A stretch of DNA of 64,000 nucleotides from Diphasiastrum complanatum (taxonomy: Eukaryota; Streptophyta; Lycopodiopsida; Lycopodiales; Lycopodiaceae). Position 1 is the first letter of the stretch. Each line of letters opens with the position of its first letter. The DNA lies in NCBI GenBank assembly GCA_029204225.1, contig CM055097.1, forward strand, positions 4,766,327 to 4,830,326, written 5' to 3'. The notes under the pieces were generated by a model. It saw nothing but the letters and a program-made list of their open reading frames with translations, had not been told where the DNA came from and did not search any database. Below, one piece after another: positions 1 through 11,580 of this stretch. Position numbers and translations under genes: made by a program.

Positions 1-1500
1 GCGATACCTTAGACATTGTGATCAATGGAAGCAGACTCAAAAAGTACAATGAATCCTATTTTTATCTTGATATGCACTAGTTTGTTTTATTTCCTAAATG
101 TTGTTTATTTATTTATATTTTTTGCGTGCTTGCCATTTTGACAATATTTTGGTATGTTTGTTTAGACCATCAAGATATCATCAGATCATGAAAACAATCA
201 GTCTTTTTCTATGCAACCACCAAATTCTTTTTATTTTTCTGAAGTTCTGATATATAGTCATATCAGATAGAATTTGCCTAGACCCATTTTCATTGTGTAC
301 GATTCATTTATCACATTTCTGAATTCTAGTACAGAATCAAACCTTCCAGAAATAGAAAAAAAAAAAATCAATCTCTTCATCAGATCCTCATTGATAGAAT
401 TCATAGATAATTCATTAAGCCTCAAAATTAGTTGCACAATTTCTCTGTTACATCAACAAATTCTGATCATACCAATTTTTGTATTGTCAAACAATTTCAT
501 TCATTTTGTACGAAAAAAATCACTTTTCAAAAATCGTCGAACCTCAGAACATTGCCTCGAAATTTGTGAACCTCACTAAGATATCGTAGGCATTGAGGAC
601 GATTATATCAATTTTCAGAGAAAAAGAACAACTATGATTGTACTTATCAATCATTAAGAGTTATTGATTGCTTAATCCAAAGATCTATCAAGTTCTAGGT
701 GTTAGATCTTGATCTATATGCTTTACACTATGATTTAAGCAAGAGCAATGGATCAAATGATTAAAAACTTGGATGAGAGGCCTCACACGCATGGAGGATA
801 GTACTTCTATGGCCTGTTCACAGGGAGTAAAGTACTCAATCTTAGAAATGCATTTCAATCACAAAAACACAAGACAAATGTGGAAAATACAAGCAAAACT
901 AGAAATTGCCAATGTCACATCAACTTCTCATTGAATTGGTTGATCTCTTTATAGATCAAGTACATCCATGACCTTTGTACTGTCCAGCAAGCCTTCACAC
1001 GTGTGAAGAGTTCCTTGTCATCTAGATCCACCAATAGGAGTCAAATATGATCCTTATCCAAAGTTGACTTTCTCACTCTAGCTAGAAACCAACAACTAGT
1101 CTCCACAAAAATAGGGATACTCCCTATAAAATAGGATCTAATGGAATCTTCCTATCTTATCACCTACAAGCTTATCCACACATGTGAAATGGCATCTTGG
1201 CATGTGTGAGTAATAACTCATTCACATGGAGTGCATTCTATTTACATAAAGTTTGACCAAAATAACCAATTTCAAGATTTTACTCAATGGTCAATTTCAC
1301 ACTTGTGTAAATCTAGATAAAATCAATCTAACTTTATAAAAGTGACTTACGTACATTCTTTTACACGTGGAAATAGACTCCACGTGTGTGAGATCCTATC
1401 AAGGTCAAATTATCTTAAGATCTACAAAGTACATCAAGTTGGAAGTGATATTTTTAACAAATTATTGGGTGAATTTGAGATTTTCTGCCAAAAAATAGTC
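1..1500. other. non-coding, no gene seen; G-box-rich region in its second half
   Basis: I see no protein family on either strand. An open frame of about 100 codons near 274-579 is low-complexity and has no recognisable motif. From about 990 onward the sequence carries several CACGTG or CATGTG elements (near 994, 1178, 1201, 1363 and 1380) ahead of a TATA box at 1501. This suggests the upstream part of an LTR or promoter, annotated separately. Confidence 0.5.
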
Positions 1501-1510
1501 TATATATAGG
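994..1510 (+). promoter_or_regulatory. LTR-like promoter with G-box palindromes and TATA box
   Basis: A perfect 14-bp palindrome, TTCACACGTGTGAA, lies at 994-1007. It is followed by weaker copies near 1178 (CACATGTGAA), 1201 (CATGTGTGAG), 1363 (ACACGTGG) and 1380 (CACGTGTGTG). A canonical plant TATA box, TATATATAGG, lies at 1501-1510, about 110 bp before the ATG of the next open frame. CACGTG is the core of G-box/ABRE sites bound by plant bZIP and bHLH factors. A promoter role, probably in an LTR, is inferred. A similar arrangement recurs at 5.94-6.54 kb. Confidence 0.4.
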
Positions 1511-1616
1511 ACTCTCCATCCTCTCCATGAGTTCAGTTTACATTTCTGCAAGAAATTTCATGTTGAAAATTTTCAAAATTTCTAAAACTTTCTAATACTC
1601 TCTTGCTATTGTCATC

Positions 1617-2020
1617 ATGGCCTCCAGAGACACCTCTCTCTCACTCCATCGTCGTAAGGCCCCCAAAACTTATTTAGATGATATATTTTTTATCTACATC
1701 AAGAATTATATTGAAGCGTTGATCTTGGCCAAGGATATTTTCACTAACCTTGGCTTTGATCTAGATTATTTTATTGATCAATAGAGTGAGAGCAGAATTC
1801 AACCAACAACAACAACAAATCCAAGATTTGACTGCACACATCAACAATAACAACAGCAGATGCTCAACAACCTTTAGCACCAACTCCTGCTTAGAGATCA
1901 ACAAATCTCCCATCTCTACACTCTAATGACAATCCTTACTATGGAGAGGGACGACATCAGCACCTTCCGTCCATACCAAACTAAAGATCAAGGCAATCAA
2001 GGATTCAGATTAAGGAGGAG
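1617..2020 (+). pseudogene. short gag-like reading frame upstream of an LTR
   Basis: The ATG at 1617 opens a 55-codon frame (start MASRDTSLSLHRRKAP) ending in TAG at 1782. Other frames further on encode a glutamine- and asparagine-rich stretch (QQQQQIQDL then HINNNN). Such Q/N-rich leaders occur in retrotransposon Gag proteins, but no Gag core, zinc knuckle or protease is visible. The stretch ends in a purine-rich tract (TTAAGGAGGAG) that directly abuts the LTR at 2021, so it behaves as the tail of an internal region. It may be the remnant of a non-autonomous or internally deleted copia element. No usual RNase H end is present. The family assignment is a guess. Confidence 0.3.
2008..2020 (+). 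promoter_or_regulatory. polypurine tract (PPT) of copia LTR element
   Basis: The purine-rich run ending TTAAGGAGGAG directly precedes the TGTTGGA start of the LTR. This is the expected primer site for plus-strand DNA synthesis. The same AAGGAGGAG tract precedes the 3' LTR at 30231. Confidence 0.6.
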
Positions 2021-3118
2021 TGTTGGATTATTCTCCTTCTTACTAATCGACTAATCGGTTTTAATCCTCATCCATTGTTTATCCAGTTCTGTGGATTTTC
2101 CCGTGTTTTTATATAGTCTGCAGATTTACAAGTAGTGTCATTTTTTTTTCGCATTTTAGCGACACTGTCGCCTGTCAGGATTTACAAGTAAATATGCAGA
2201 GTCGCATTTTTTGCATTTTTCAAAGTGCCTCAAATGTTAAGAAAATGACTCTGAAAAAGTGTGGGACAACCCTAAATGGGATTTAAGGACACTGTCAGGT
2301 TTTTCGCAAAAAGCCAACAATGTGGCCTGTGGCAGCTGTAGTTCATTTCTGCAAAGTGGCAATTTTGGTTTATTTATGTAGACAGACTGTTTATGACCAA
2401 TTTTCACCGCTTATTAGCAATCAATTTCTGAGAAGGAATTGGATGAATGCCAGTGGACACCAGCCAACTGGCAATCACATTTGATGACCTAATTACTTAG
2501 TATAAATTGGTTGTTCATATATCTCTTTTCAAGTTTTGTAGCAACGAATCAATATTGTGAATTGTGAAGGGGCTGAGTGTTATTACACGACGTTTCATGC
2601 GCTCTTATCATGCAGATTATTCACAATCAGAAAGTATTGTTGTTAGCTCTCTGTCAAGCTTTCAAGCTTGAGCTCTCTTGAGCATTCTAGCTCAGTCTTT
2701 TAGAGATTTATTTTAGATTTGCTATTGCGCTATTGCTTATCAGCAGAGCTGCTTATTATCAGACTTATTCTTAGTTACTTAAAGACAACTTAGAGTGCAC
2801 GATTTCTATCCGCTATTGTCTTGCGCTCATTAGCATTGGATTTTGTTTTTCTGAATCAATATTGTCTTCTTATTGCGTTCAGTATATGTCAGAATGCATG
2901 CATCTCTGTATTGTTTTTGTAACCGATAAAAATTGTCTGAGAATTCAATACTTTATGTTTGGCTATGTAATCACTTAGTATCTAGTGATTTCGAAGTTAG
3001 TTGCTAAAGATTGGACGTGATTTTCATCACTACAGCTTTGTTCAATTTTAATAGGCGTAGTCATGCATTGGAAGTAGGAGTTTCTGCTGCAATTTATCTA
3101 TCTTATTCTTGACACTTT
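2021..3118 (+). repeat. Ty1/copia 3' LTR, family 1, right end lost
   Basis: The LTR starts TGTTGGA right after a PPT. From about 2645 to 3118 it matches, with scattered differences, the LTR at 32366-32830: both carry the same run from the AGCATTCTAGCTCA stretch, through TTCTTATTGCGTTCAG, to the AATAGGC(G/A)TA(G/A)TCATGCAT stretch. In the second copy the LTR ends TCCAACA followed by a PBS, so the family termini are TGTTGGA and TCCAACA. Here similarity stops near 3118 without that end, so the LTR is truncated. Confidence 0.7.
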
Positions 3119-5930
3119 TAACCGATAAAGTACAACTAGAATCTAAACTATGATTCATTAATCATAATTCATCGGATTCTTGTCCTATACTTAATAAAAG
3201 AACGTGATACCCTTACATAGGCAACAACCAACGATTGGAAAAACTTTTAAGCTTAGAGTCATCTCTAGTTTTGCAAATACGGCCGACCAAAAGCGACTAG
3301 TGAACTTTGAATCATGAATGTTCATAATGTCACTTTAGTACCGTAAAGCCTGAACAGACATTCTATAACTACTTAGTCTATACCCGAATAAACATAGTCG
3401 ATTTGGTAAGGTAATTATTCGTACCAGAATTCCACTAACCTATTTATTCATTCGGGGTATGAACATAATCCTCTCCTATGGATTAGGTATCTCTTAGAAT
3501 TTGAGTTATAATGCACCAATCTCAACTCTCCATGTTTCCGAGACCATACCATATCATAAAGGTGTATCACAATTTTTTTAAAAGACACATGAGTTGTTCC
3601 AAAAAGTCTTTTTCCATCTGGAAAGTTTTAGACCTTTTCAACTCACATACGGTGCCTATAAAAAGATTGTAATTCCAAAAAATGCCCTTACTTTAGCCAT
3701 GGCACAAGGTGTCATTCAAAAGTTAGGATCCATCTAGAATACGTCTAGACTTTACTCTTAAGTTCTAATCTAGAATAACTTAAGATTTATCGGAACCTCA
3801 TTACATGAAGTTCTAACTTTTGTATCCAACTCTCCTGAGTCTTCCAGGATAGCATTTCATCTATTCCAAACGGGAAAAGGTAAGGCCCAAAAGTTCTCGT
3901 GTATTCTATTCAAACCCATCTGTAAATGAATCCAAAATGACTCATAAATGTTGTGACTTATAAGCGATACATTTCAACAATAATATCCATAAGTAAGATT
4001 TTTATTGCTGATTTACAACAACTAACTCAGAAGTAGTGCTCCTGACTCGGTTAGTTGTATCAGACTTAGAAAATATTTAAATGTCTCGATGTGGTACCAA
4101 AACACCACATTTACTCTGATTCTAAATCAATCCTAGGTCAATAAGCAATTCTCAATGAGAAATTACTATAAACCAGCGAGAAATCGTCTCAAACACAATT
4201 CTCATCAATATGCCTATGTACCAACAACTAGTTTATGCATGCAAATAAACTTGGTTCATGGGAATACTTTGTAGATCCACAGGATTAAAAGTTTGTACAA
4301 AAGGTTTAATGATCCCACAAAGATTCATTACATAGCATATCTCCTGATCTGTACACAACACTTTCTTAACCAAGAATCATGTAACTTGGTTATCCTCTAA
4401 AAGAGAATTCTTCTCAAAGAGTATTATTACACATCCAAAATCTCAACCGGAGATTAACTCAAAAGAATATATTGTTAGCATGAATTTCCTTCCTTGCATC
4501 AACCCACAAATCTCAGTCTACACTAAGATCAAGTTGACCACTTCTAGAAAGGAACTAGTTTCAACAAACCCCCATCTTGCAATAGAACTCCCTAGTTCTG
4601 ACACAAATCAATCGGACTTGTTATCAACCACTTTTCTACTGCAAGAGTGCTTTCTAATTTTCCCTCCTTTAAATCTTTAAACCAAATATCTACTATAATC
4701 CTTAAAGGATTACTGTAATATCAAAATATCCTATCATTTTTTATTCTTAAAACAGGTTCGTTATCTAAAAAAGATTCCTTTTGGAATCTTACGATAGATG
4801 TTTCCCATTGATAACTCTCTGTTCTACTTACTTCTCCCCCTTTAAGAAGAAATGATAGATGTTTCCAAGGGATGCATATCCATCTAGATTTGCCCTAGGA
4901 GAAGTTTCAAAGAAAAGATCTAAGAAAATCTTGAAAGCCAAAGAAGTGTTGCATGATTGTAAGCAGATACCAATGATGTCCCAACAAAGTGACTTAGCAA
5001 AAGATCTTCTGTATTACCAACCTTGAGAATTGACCCGTAAATCAAAAAAGGATTTCTTGAAGATTCAAGTAGAGAAAACAATTTTTAGAAAACAATTTTA
5101 TTAACCATTTTTGTGACATCATCCATGGTCAACAGGTAATCAAAAGGAATCACAAAAAAAAATCGGGTTAATTATTGTGTTAAGAAATTCACCATTATAT
5201 CTTTTATAAAGAAATAGCTTGTCGAGTTTCCTGTTTTATAAATTTGAGATATCCAAAAAAGGGTCATGACCAATATCTCAAATTTCCGACAAAACACCCG
5301 TTTTATGACCAATAGTATTTGGCATCCTTAAGATTTACAACCATACTATGGTCAACTGATCCAGTTAGTTTCAGATCTTCATTTTGGAATCGCCTGCGTC
5401 CCATACCACAGGTTCTTCCTCCACGAAGGCCCTTCACTTCCTGATGAAAGTGCTAGAAAAAAAATAACACAATTATATGAAGTTTTTGAGAATTATTTAC
5501 AAATTCCAACTTCAACAATTTCAAATCAAACATTCTTTCGCCCCTTTTTAAAATCTCTACGGTCACTGAAAGGACAGATTTAGAAATGGGAAAGAATAAT
5601 TGGGCTTTTTCTTGTTCTTATCTTATATTGTGTTGGTATGCCTTTACTTTAAGCACATAAAAAAAAAAATTTCGTTCCATTTTAGTCTTTCCATCATAGG
5701 CTTCTGGGCCGTTTGGTCGTGCCGTTTCCAAAAAAACGACACCTTGGTCAAAAATCCAAGAATCCCTAGACATAAGTCTCCAATTCTTGGTTTCCCATTG
5801 TAGTTAATAAAGTGAATATTTCATCAACTGTGAAAAAAAAAAAACTTAATGGAACTCCACAAGGAATTCAGCCCAATCACAGTGTGAAAAATGCAAAAAT
5901 AAGCTTGGTAGAGGCCAAAAATCTTGTATA
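3119..5930. other. unassigned AT-rich sequence, no gene
   Basis: I find no retroelement domain, RNA gene or convincing exon on either strand. Short frames at 4480-4680 and 5600-5803 have no family signature. The block could be a long LTR or a decayed element, but nothing visible supports a specific assignment. Confidence 0.4.
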
Positions 5931-5940
5931 TAGATAAACA

Positions 5941-6540
5941 CACATGTGTGGAGCCTATTCCCACGTGTGAAAATAGTGTACTTGTCATGTACCATAATCA
6001 TATAGGTCATACATATGATTTAATTCAAGTTCTAGTGGCTAAAAAGGCCACAAACTAGTTTTCTAGACATATGACACATGGCAGCAATCTATTGATTGCA
6101 TGAGCCACATCCTTTGGTTAGGTGTCATATCCCATGTGTAGAGGACAGCTCACATGTGTGGAATAAGCTGAAGTAGGCGAATTTCGACTTCTAGAAGATT
6201 TCCAAGTAGATCTCCATATAGAAGGAAAATGGACCAAAAGTGCCCAAAATAGAAGGTTTTGTCCAAGTGTCAATTTTGCATGATGAATCATCATATGACA
6301 AAGCACCTTCACACATGTGGGATCATAGGGATGATCAGTACCACGAGCTCCCACTTATTGTATATATAGAGCCACATTTGGCCATAATCAATGTGAGACA
6401 CCAATCTTGGTTTTGGAAGCAATTTTGAGTGATTCTCTCCATTTGTCTACATTTGTTTTGATTGTTTTGAGGTTCTATCAATGTGTACTTGATTTTCAGG
6501 TTGGAGTCCGTACTCAGACAGTGTTTCACACGTGTGAAAC
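5941..6540 (+). promoter_or_regulatory. second LTR-like promoter with CACACGTGTG palindromes and TATA
   Basis: Elements in order are CACATGTGTGG at 5941, CCACGTGTGA at 5961, CACATGTGTGG near 6152, ACACATGTGG near 6311, a TATA box (TATATATAGAG) near 6360, and a perfect 18-bp palindrome GTTTCACACGTGTGAAAC at 6523-6540. The order of G-box-like repeats followed by TATA resembles the 1.0-1.5 kb block. It probably belongs to a related LTR whose coding part has been lost. Promoter activity is inferred. Confidence 0.35.
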
Positions 6541-7430
6541 CAGAAATTACACCTACCTTCAATTAATGATTGTTCTTGTTAGGATTTTGTGTCTAGAATT
6601 GATCTAGATTGATCTTGACCTCAAGTAGATTGATAGATCAAGTAATTTGACAACCAATCCCTCTTGAGGATCAGATTAGGATCCACTCTTGGTCCTTTTT
6701 GTACTTTTTCCACACACAGTTCTATGGGTTGCATTCTCTCCCATTAGGAGGCCTGACCCAAAGCACCAACAAAACTTACTTTTGTTTATTCTGGGACGTT
6801 GTGCAGCGACTAACGGTTTATCCAGTCATCGACAACTTCGGGGCGTTTTTATTGCCAGAAAAATCTCTAGTTAAAATCCCAGTCTGTAATGAAGTAATGG
6901 CTAATTATTGAATAGATTTTGCATTTGGTTTTTTCTATTTATTGTCTAAATGAAATTCCTACACATCGTGGTTTTAAAATTTGCACCCATGTGTTTTTAA
7001 TATTGCAGGGGGTCATCACAATCAAGTGATGTCGGGCGATTTTTCATTTGCCACCTCTCTCTAGAATTTCATTCATTCCATTTGCATATGAAAAACCGAA
7101 AAAATTAATTAAATTTTTCGTTCGGTTAAATCATTAAGGGTATAATTTTCTAATCGAACGCCAAAAAAAAAAAAAACATAGCATTTAACAGACAATAACG
7201 TGCTCATAGAATTTTTTACCAATGATTTTGCAAAATGGAACCAATGCAACAAATATGCGAAAAAAAACCAAGGTATACATTCGAAATCTAATTCACCACA
7301 ATTTTTAAGCCATTACAATTCCATAATCATTTTAATTGTAATTTAATTTACGTAGTCTATAACTACTAAAAAAAATGCACATAGAAAACCCAAAAAAACA
7401 AAATACTAAAATAAAATTACCACTAGTCTG
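6541..7430. other. no gene seen
   Basis: The small open frames here overlap one another and show no domain. A short imperfect AT-rich inverted repeat (CCGAAAAAATT facing AATTTTTCGTTCGG) lies near 7097-7126. Nothing else stands out. Confidence 0.4.
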
Positions 7431-7436
7431 CCCTCC

Positions 7437-8370
7437 CCCCCACTTGATCTTGTTGTATTTCTGGTCTCTCCTCCAAACCTACAACAGTATCCAAAACATC
7501 ATTCATCTCAAGAAGTGATTCCATCCTCACTGTTTCCACAATGAATAGTTACTTGAGGTAAGCCTATCATTGACTTCCAACATGACTCCACTTGATGTAG
7601 CCATGTAGCAATGACCTGATCCTCTCTTTCAACTTGTCTCAATGCACAAAGCACTCCTTTGAACAACAACAAATGTTTCAAAAGGAAATCACAAAGATAT
7701 GAAACTACTCAATTCTCTTCTAGCACTTATACCAAGCAAATCAACACATAGAATAGTGAAATCTTGATCAGCCAATGATCTATCCTCAATCTAATGACTC
7801 TTGCCACTTCCTAAGATTGAAGCACACTCAAATGAAGTTCAGTAACCTCAAAATATAGAGATCCAATCAAAATTAGAGTTTGACAAATCACAAAAAAATG
7901 ATTATTTCAAAATCTACATGCAAATGCTAAAACCTTGATATGCAATCTATTAGTCACCTTAGGCTTTTTCAATTATCTTAAAATATGCCAAATCCAACAT
8001 GAAATGTGTGAAATCAGAATTGCTCGAGATTACAACTCTATATAAGGTTTTGATCTACAAAAGATCCAATCTACATATGCAAGAAACTCGATTTGGTGTA
8101 GAATCCAATTTAGCATGCTCTAGCATTGATATCTTCTCCAAATCATTGATAGATGTGATTGCTTCCTTTATTAATTGAAACACAAGCTCTGATACCATGT
8201 GAAAGATTTCACATCAATAAAGATTAAAATTCATAAAATGATCTTGGGTTAGAAAGACAACATATCACCAATCTTGCCAATGTATAAAAATCAGCATCTA
8301 TTCTAAGAATGAGATGCAAACTCTAATAGATCTTGATCAAACATGACCCAAAACATAAAACATAACCCAA
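7437..8370 (-). mobile_element. minus-strand Ty1/copia 5' remnant (C1): LTR end, PBS, leader, gag start
   Basis: Read on the minus strand it has an LTR end (TTCACA at 8198), an exact initiator-tRNA primer site (TGGTATCAGAGC, plus coordinates 8186-8197), an untranslated leader of about 580 bp, and a Gag start at 7604. The Gag N-terminus reads MATSSGVMLEVNDRLTSSNY, then shifts frame, and is lost after about 55 codons near 7437. The same arrangement with closely similar sequence occurs at 13165-13992, so both belong to one family. Protease, integrase and RT are absent. The LTR's far edge (about 8370) is not defined. Confidence 0.75.
8186..8197 (-). promoter_or_regulatory. retrotransposon primer-binding site (initiator Met tRNA)
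   Basis: Minus-strand TGGTATCAGAGC is the standard plant copia PBS. It directly follows the LTR terminus ...TTTCACA. This fixes the orientation and the 5' LTR boundary of remnant C1. Confidence 0.85.
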
Positions 8371-8447
8371 ACTATCCTGGATCAGTAATAGTTACATGCA
8401 TAAAAACAACATGATCATCAGTTTCTTGATGTATGTAGTGAGTATGA

Positions 8448-9640
8448 TCACTCATTACAATAAGAACATAATTTGAGCTCCAAGCTGTCAAATGTAGTGA
8501 GAGCTCCATAAAGGTTGTCTTCAAGATCCAAGCTTTTGGTAGGTTGTTGAATGAACACCTTGGGATGCAAAATGAGAGTCTCTTCCTCAAAATAAACTTG
8601 AAAAATAGCAGCTTTCCATAAGATCCAACTTTTGTATGAATCACACACAACCAAAGCTTGAAGTGTCACCATCTAATTGACTTCATCCATGACAACAATG
8701 AACTCCAACTTGGAATCCTTCCAATGAAGGTCTTCATTCCTTGGAAATTCAAGAGTGAATGGTTCACAAGATGAGGCCTTTGAATACATCTTTGAAACTC
8801 TAATCAAGTGGTACTGATCACTATTTCATCATCATAAGATATAGGATCAAAAAAAATGTTCATAATAGCATCATCAAAGGACATTGTCAAATACATGACA
8901 TGGTCTTTATCAAACATAAAGTAAGATGAGTAAAGGGAGATATGGATAAACTTGCTTGTTGCTCCTTTCTCTTTACTCAAGCCTTCATATTGATGTAGAT
9001 TCAGGTCTCCTTATCCTTGAGAAAAGTGTTCCTTCTCGGGTTCCTCCTTGATATCTTTTTCCTTCATCATGCTCACTCCCTCTTGGTGTTGATGATGAAA
9101 ACATGGATCCAAACCATGACCTTCTTTAAGACTCTCAAGAACTTTGTTTTCAAGTCTCAAAAACTGAATGTTCTCCTTCTCAATATGATCTTTCAATTCA
9201 ACAAAACAATCACCAAAATTATTTATGCCAAATTTACTAGTCCACAATTGACTAGTCCACAGTTGCTTTTACTACCTAGCAATTTGACTAGTCCACAGTT
9301 GCTTTTACTACTAGCAATTGACTAGTCCACAATTGCTTTTACTACTAGCAATTTGCTAGTCCACAATTGACTAGTCCATAATTGCTTTTACTACTAGCAA
9401 TTTGCATTACATACTTGTTGAACTTGAAACTAATGAGGCCAAATACTCTGTATGGATATAAGTGTCATCCAAAGATGATTCACTTACTCTCATACAAGGT
9501 TCACAACATTCCTCTTTAAAAATGAAGTCAAAATCTCTCAATTTATGAATGAAAATATCATGCTTACTTCTAGCTAGCTCAAGAGTAAGTAGATATGACA
9601 ACCACCTTTCATTCCAAATGTTAGAATTCAAAGTGACTTC
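8448..9640 (-). pseudogene. unclassified minus-strand coding remnant
   Basis: I do not recognise the product. On the minus strand long stretches stay open. About 74 codons run from 9631 (start MNSNIWNERWLSYLL, rich in D/E and C). After a tandem repeat, a frame from 9247 encodes an acidic, helix-prone stretch (ELKDHIEKENIQFLRLENK) and reads on past one TAA to about 8830. A third stretch (about 8770-8448) contains FEEETLILHPKVFIQQPTKS. The low stop density suggests former coding sequence. It lies between two copia Gag remnants of the same strand, so it may be an extra frame of an LTR element or captured host sequence. No catalytic motif is visible. Confidence 0.3.
9231..9406. repeat. tandem repeat built on ACTAGTCCACAATTG
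   Basis: Copies of ACTAGTCCACARTTG begin at 9236, 9251, 9287, 9321 and 9370, with a shortened one near 9356. Most are joined by a CTTTTACTACTAGCAATTT spacer, so full units are about 34-36 bp and one short unit is 15 bp. GCAATTG and CAATTGC halves make each unit partly self-complementary. The repeat interrupts the minus-strand coding remnant. Confidence 0.85.
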
Positions 9641-9698
9641 ATTACAATACTTAGCAAATGAAGTACAAAATTAACCCTCCTCTCTAACTTGTCTTTTC

Positions 9699-10660
9699 TT
9701 ATCCACAAAGTTGAGCATTGAAGCTCCACCTTTGCTCTTGTGGCTCTCCTTGGAATAGTCGAAGTTCTCGGATTTGCTCCTCCTCTTGATCAAGCACCTC
9801 TTTGATCTTAACCATATCTTTGGCAATATGATTCTTAGAGGATTCATCATTTAAGCTCACAAACATTGTGTCTCTACCATTTCTCCTTGTGTTTGCAAAA
9901 TGTACATCCAAATGAATCAACTCAAGAGGATGAGTAGAGTTAGGGAAAGGCAACCTATGTGCTTTAGCCAAAGCACATGCTTCACAAACCTTTTCCTCCT
10001 TTGCCATGGATTTTGGAAGGCCTAGAGCAAGCTCCTCCTTGCATATGGCTTCCATATAGTTGGTGTTGATGTGACCAAGCCTCTTGTGCCACAAATCATT
10101 TGTGGTCATTTTGCCTTTCTTGGCTACCATGACAAATTGTTTAGGATCAACAAAAGCATCAAGCTTAAACAACCTCCCAAACCTTCTTCCTCTTGCTATG
10201 ATCTTCCCATTCTTCTTGATATTGCATACATTAGTAGAGAACTCCACAAAGAAACCATTGTCAAACAATTGGCCTAAACTGAGTAAGCTCTTAGTGATGC
10301 TAGGAATGTAAAGTACACCATCCATCTTGATCTTCCTTGAGAATCTCAAGCATATAGGTATGGATCCCATGCCTTATACCTTACAAGCATAATCATTTTC
10401 TATAAAAATTGACTTGATAGGTCCATCATAGGTGGATAAGGTTGAAAAATACTTTCTCTTACTTGTCATGTGGGAGCTAGCCCCACTGTCTATCCACCAA
10501 GGGTCTTCACCTCTAATGCTTGAAGATGAGAAACTTGACATCATGAGTGAATCTTCATGAGAGCTCTCCTCTTCCACTTGGCCTAGGATTTTTTGACTTT
10601 GAGCTTGCTTCCTCTTGACGCACTCGAAGGCATAATGCCCCATCTTGCTACAAAATTAGC
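9699..10660 (-). pseudogene. Ty1/copia protease and integrase N-terminus (C3)
   Basis: This is Pol-like sequence of a copia element on the minus strand. A zinc-knuckle end (GHYAFEC) is followed by the retropepsin active site WIDSGASSHMT near 10490, where the catalytic DSGA is intact. After an in-frame break near 10372 come the typical VLYIPSITKSLLSLGQL stretch and the GAG-pre-integrase zinc site (LWHKRLGHIN ... CEACALAKAH). The frame enters the integrase core (LELIHLDV), then jumps to unrelated sequence (NDESSKNHIAKDM) and ends at 9699. The integrase core, RT and RNase H are missing. It belongs with the Gag at 10736-11401. Confidence 0.85.
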
Positions 10661-11401
10661 ACTTGACCATTGACTTATCCTTCCTTGGCTTGATCGAGCT
10701 AGGACTTGAAGATCCTTCTTGATCTTCACTTTTGATCACTTAGTTCTTCTTGCATGCAGCACCTTTGCTTTTGCTCTTGATGAAAAGAGCCTTGTCATCT
10801 CCATCATTAAGAGAGAGGATTTCCATCCTTGACTCGATGTGTATTCTCCTACTCTCCTCGGCCATGAGGACTCCTTGGAGATCTTCAAGTGAGAGCAATT
10901 TTCCCATAATTGCATAGCCTTGCACCAAGTTAGCAAAATCCATTCAAGATTAGTTGAACAAGTTACTTTCCTTAATGGAATCTCCTATGTAAGAAAGCTC
11001 TTTGTTTAAGTCCTTAACTCTCAACACATATGAATGTCCACTCTCTCCTTTAGCTTGAAAATATTGAAGGTATGATTCTTCAAGGATAGCAACCTTGAAG
11101 TATTCTTGGATTCATATATATTGTGAAGATTTTCCCATGCTTCTTGAGCCGAGGTGCAAGCACCTACCTCCTTAAGAAACTCATTAGCTACATTCATTTT
11201 TATACAATGGAGAGCAACCTTGCACCTCCTTTTGTATTTTGTAGCTTCTTCAAGGTGAATAGGCTCATCCTCTTCACCACTCACTATATCCATTAGATCT
11301 TGTAAAATAAGGATTGATTCCATTCTTAGCTTCCAAATTGAATAATTAGAAGCATTCAATCTATCATGTGAATCCAAAAGATATGCATTCATTGAAGCCA
11401 T
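10661..11401 (-). pseudogene. Ty1/copia Gag (C3)
   Basis: The frame starts at 11401 with MASMNAYLLDSHDRLNASNY, a copia Gag/UBN2-type N-terminus (DRLNASNYSIWKLRMES). It runs 126 codons through the conserved ALHCIKMNVANEFL and EAWENLHNIYESKNTSRL blocks. Frame breaks follow, and the C-terminal Gag resumes at 10943 (MDFANLVQGYAIMGKLLSLE). The zinc knuckle near 10620-10660 reads C-stop-F-C-SKMG-H-YAFE-C, so a stop falls between its first two cysteines. The 5' LTR and PBS of this copy are not visible. Confidence 0.85.
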
Positions 11402-11580
11402 CTATCTTTAAACAAGATCTTGATCACAAGAATAAATGCAAAATGGAAATAATTGGAAGACTAGCTATCCCACTACCTAGGGACTTGAGAAAGCTCAAAA
11501 CTTGACCCATCAATAAGATCCTACCTGATCTTTAGCCAAATCATATCTATTAGTATTAACAAGAATGGAGACTAGGTTTT
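11402..11580. other. junction between two minus-strand copia remnants
   Basis: This short spacer separates the Gag start of C3 from the last recognisable part of C2. It contains no LTR terminus or PBS that I can identify, so the C3 leader was probably truncated. Confidence 0.35.

Noticed and set aside
274-579. 101-codon open frame
   Set aside because: Low-complexity, AT-driven sequence with no motif or homologous feel.
4480-4680. 66-codon open frame
   Set aside because: No domain, no splice context and no neighbour to support it.
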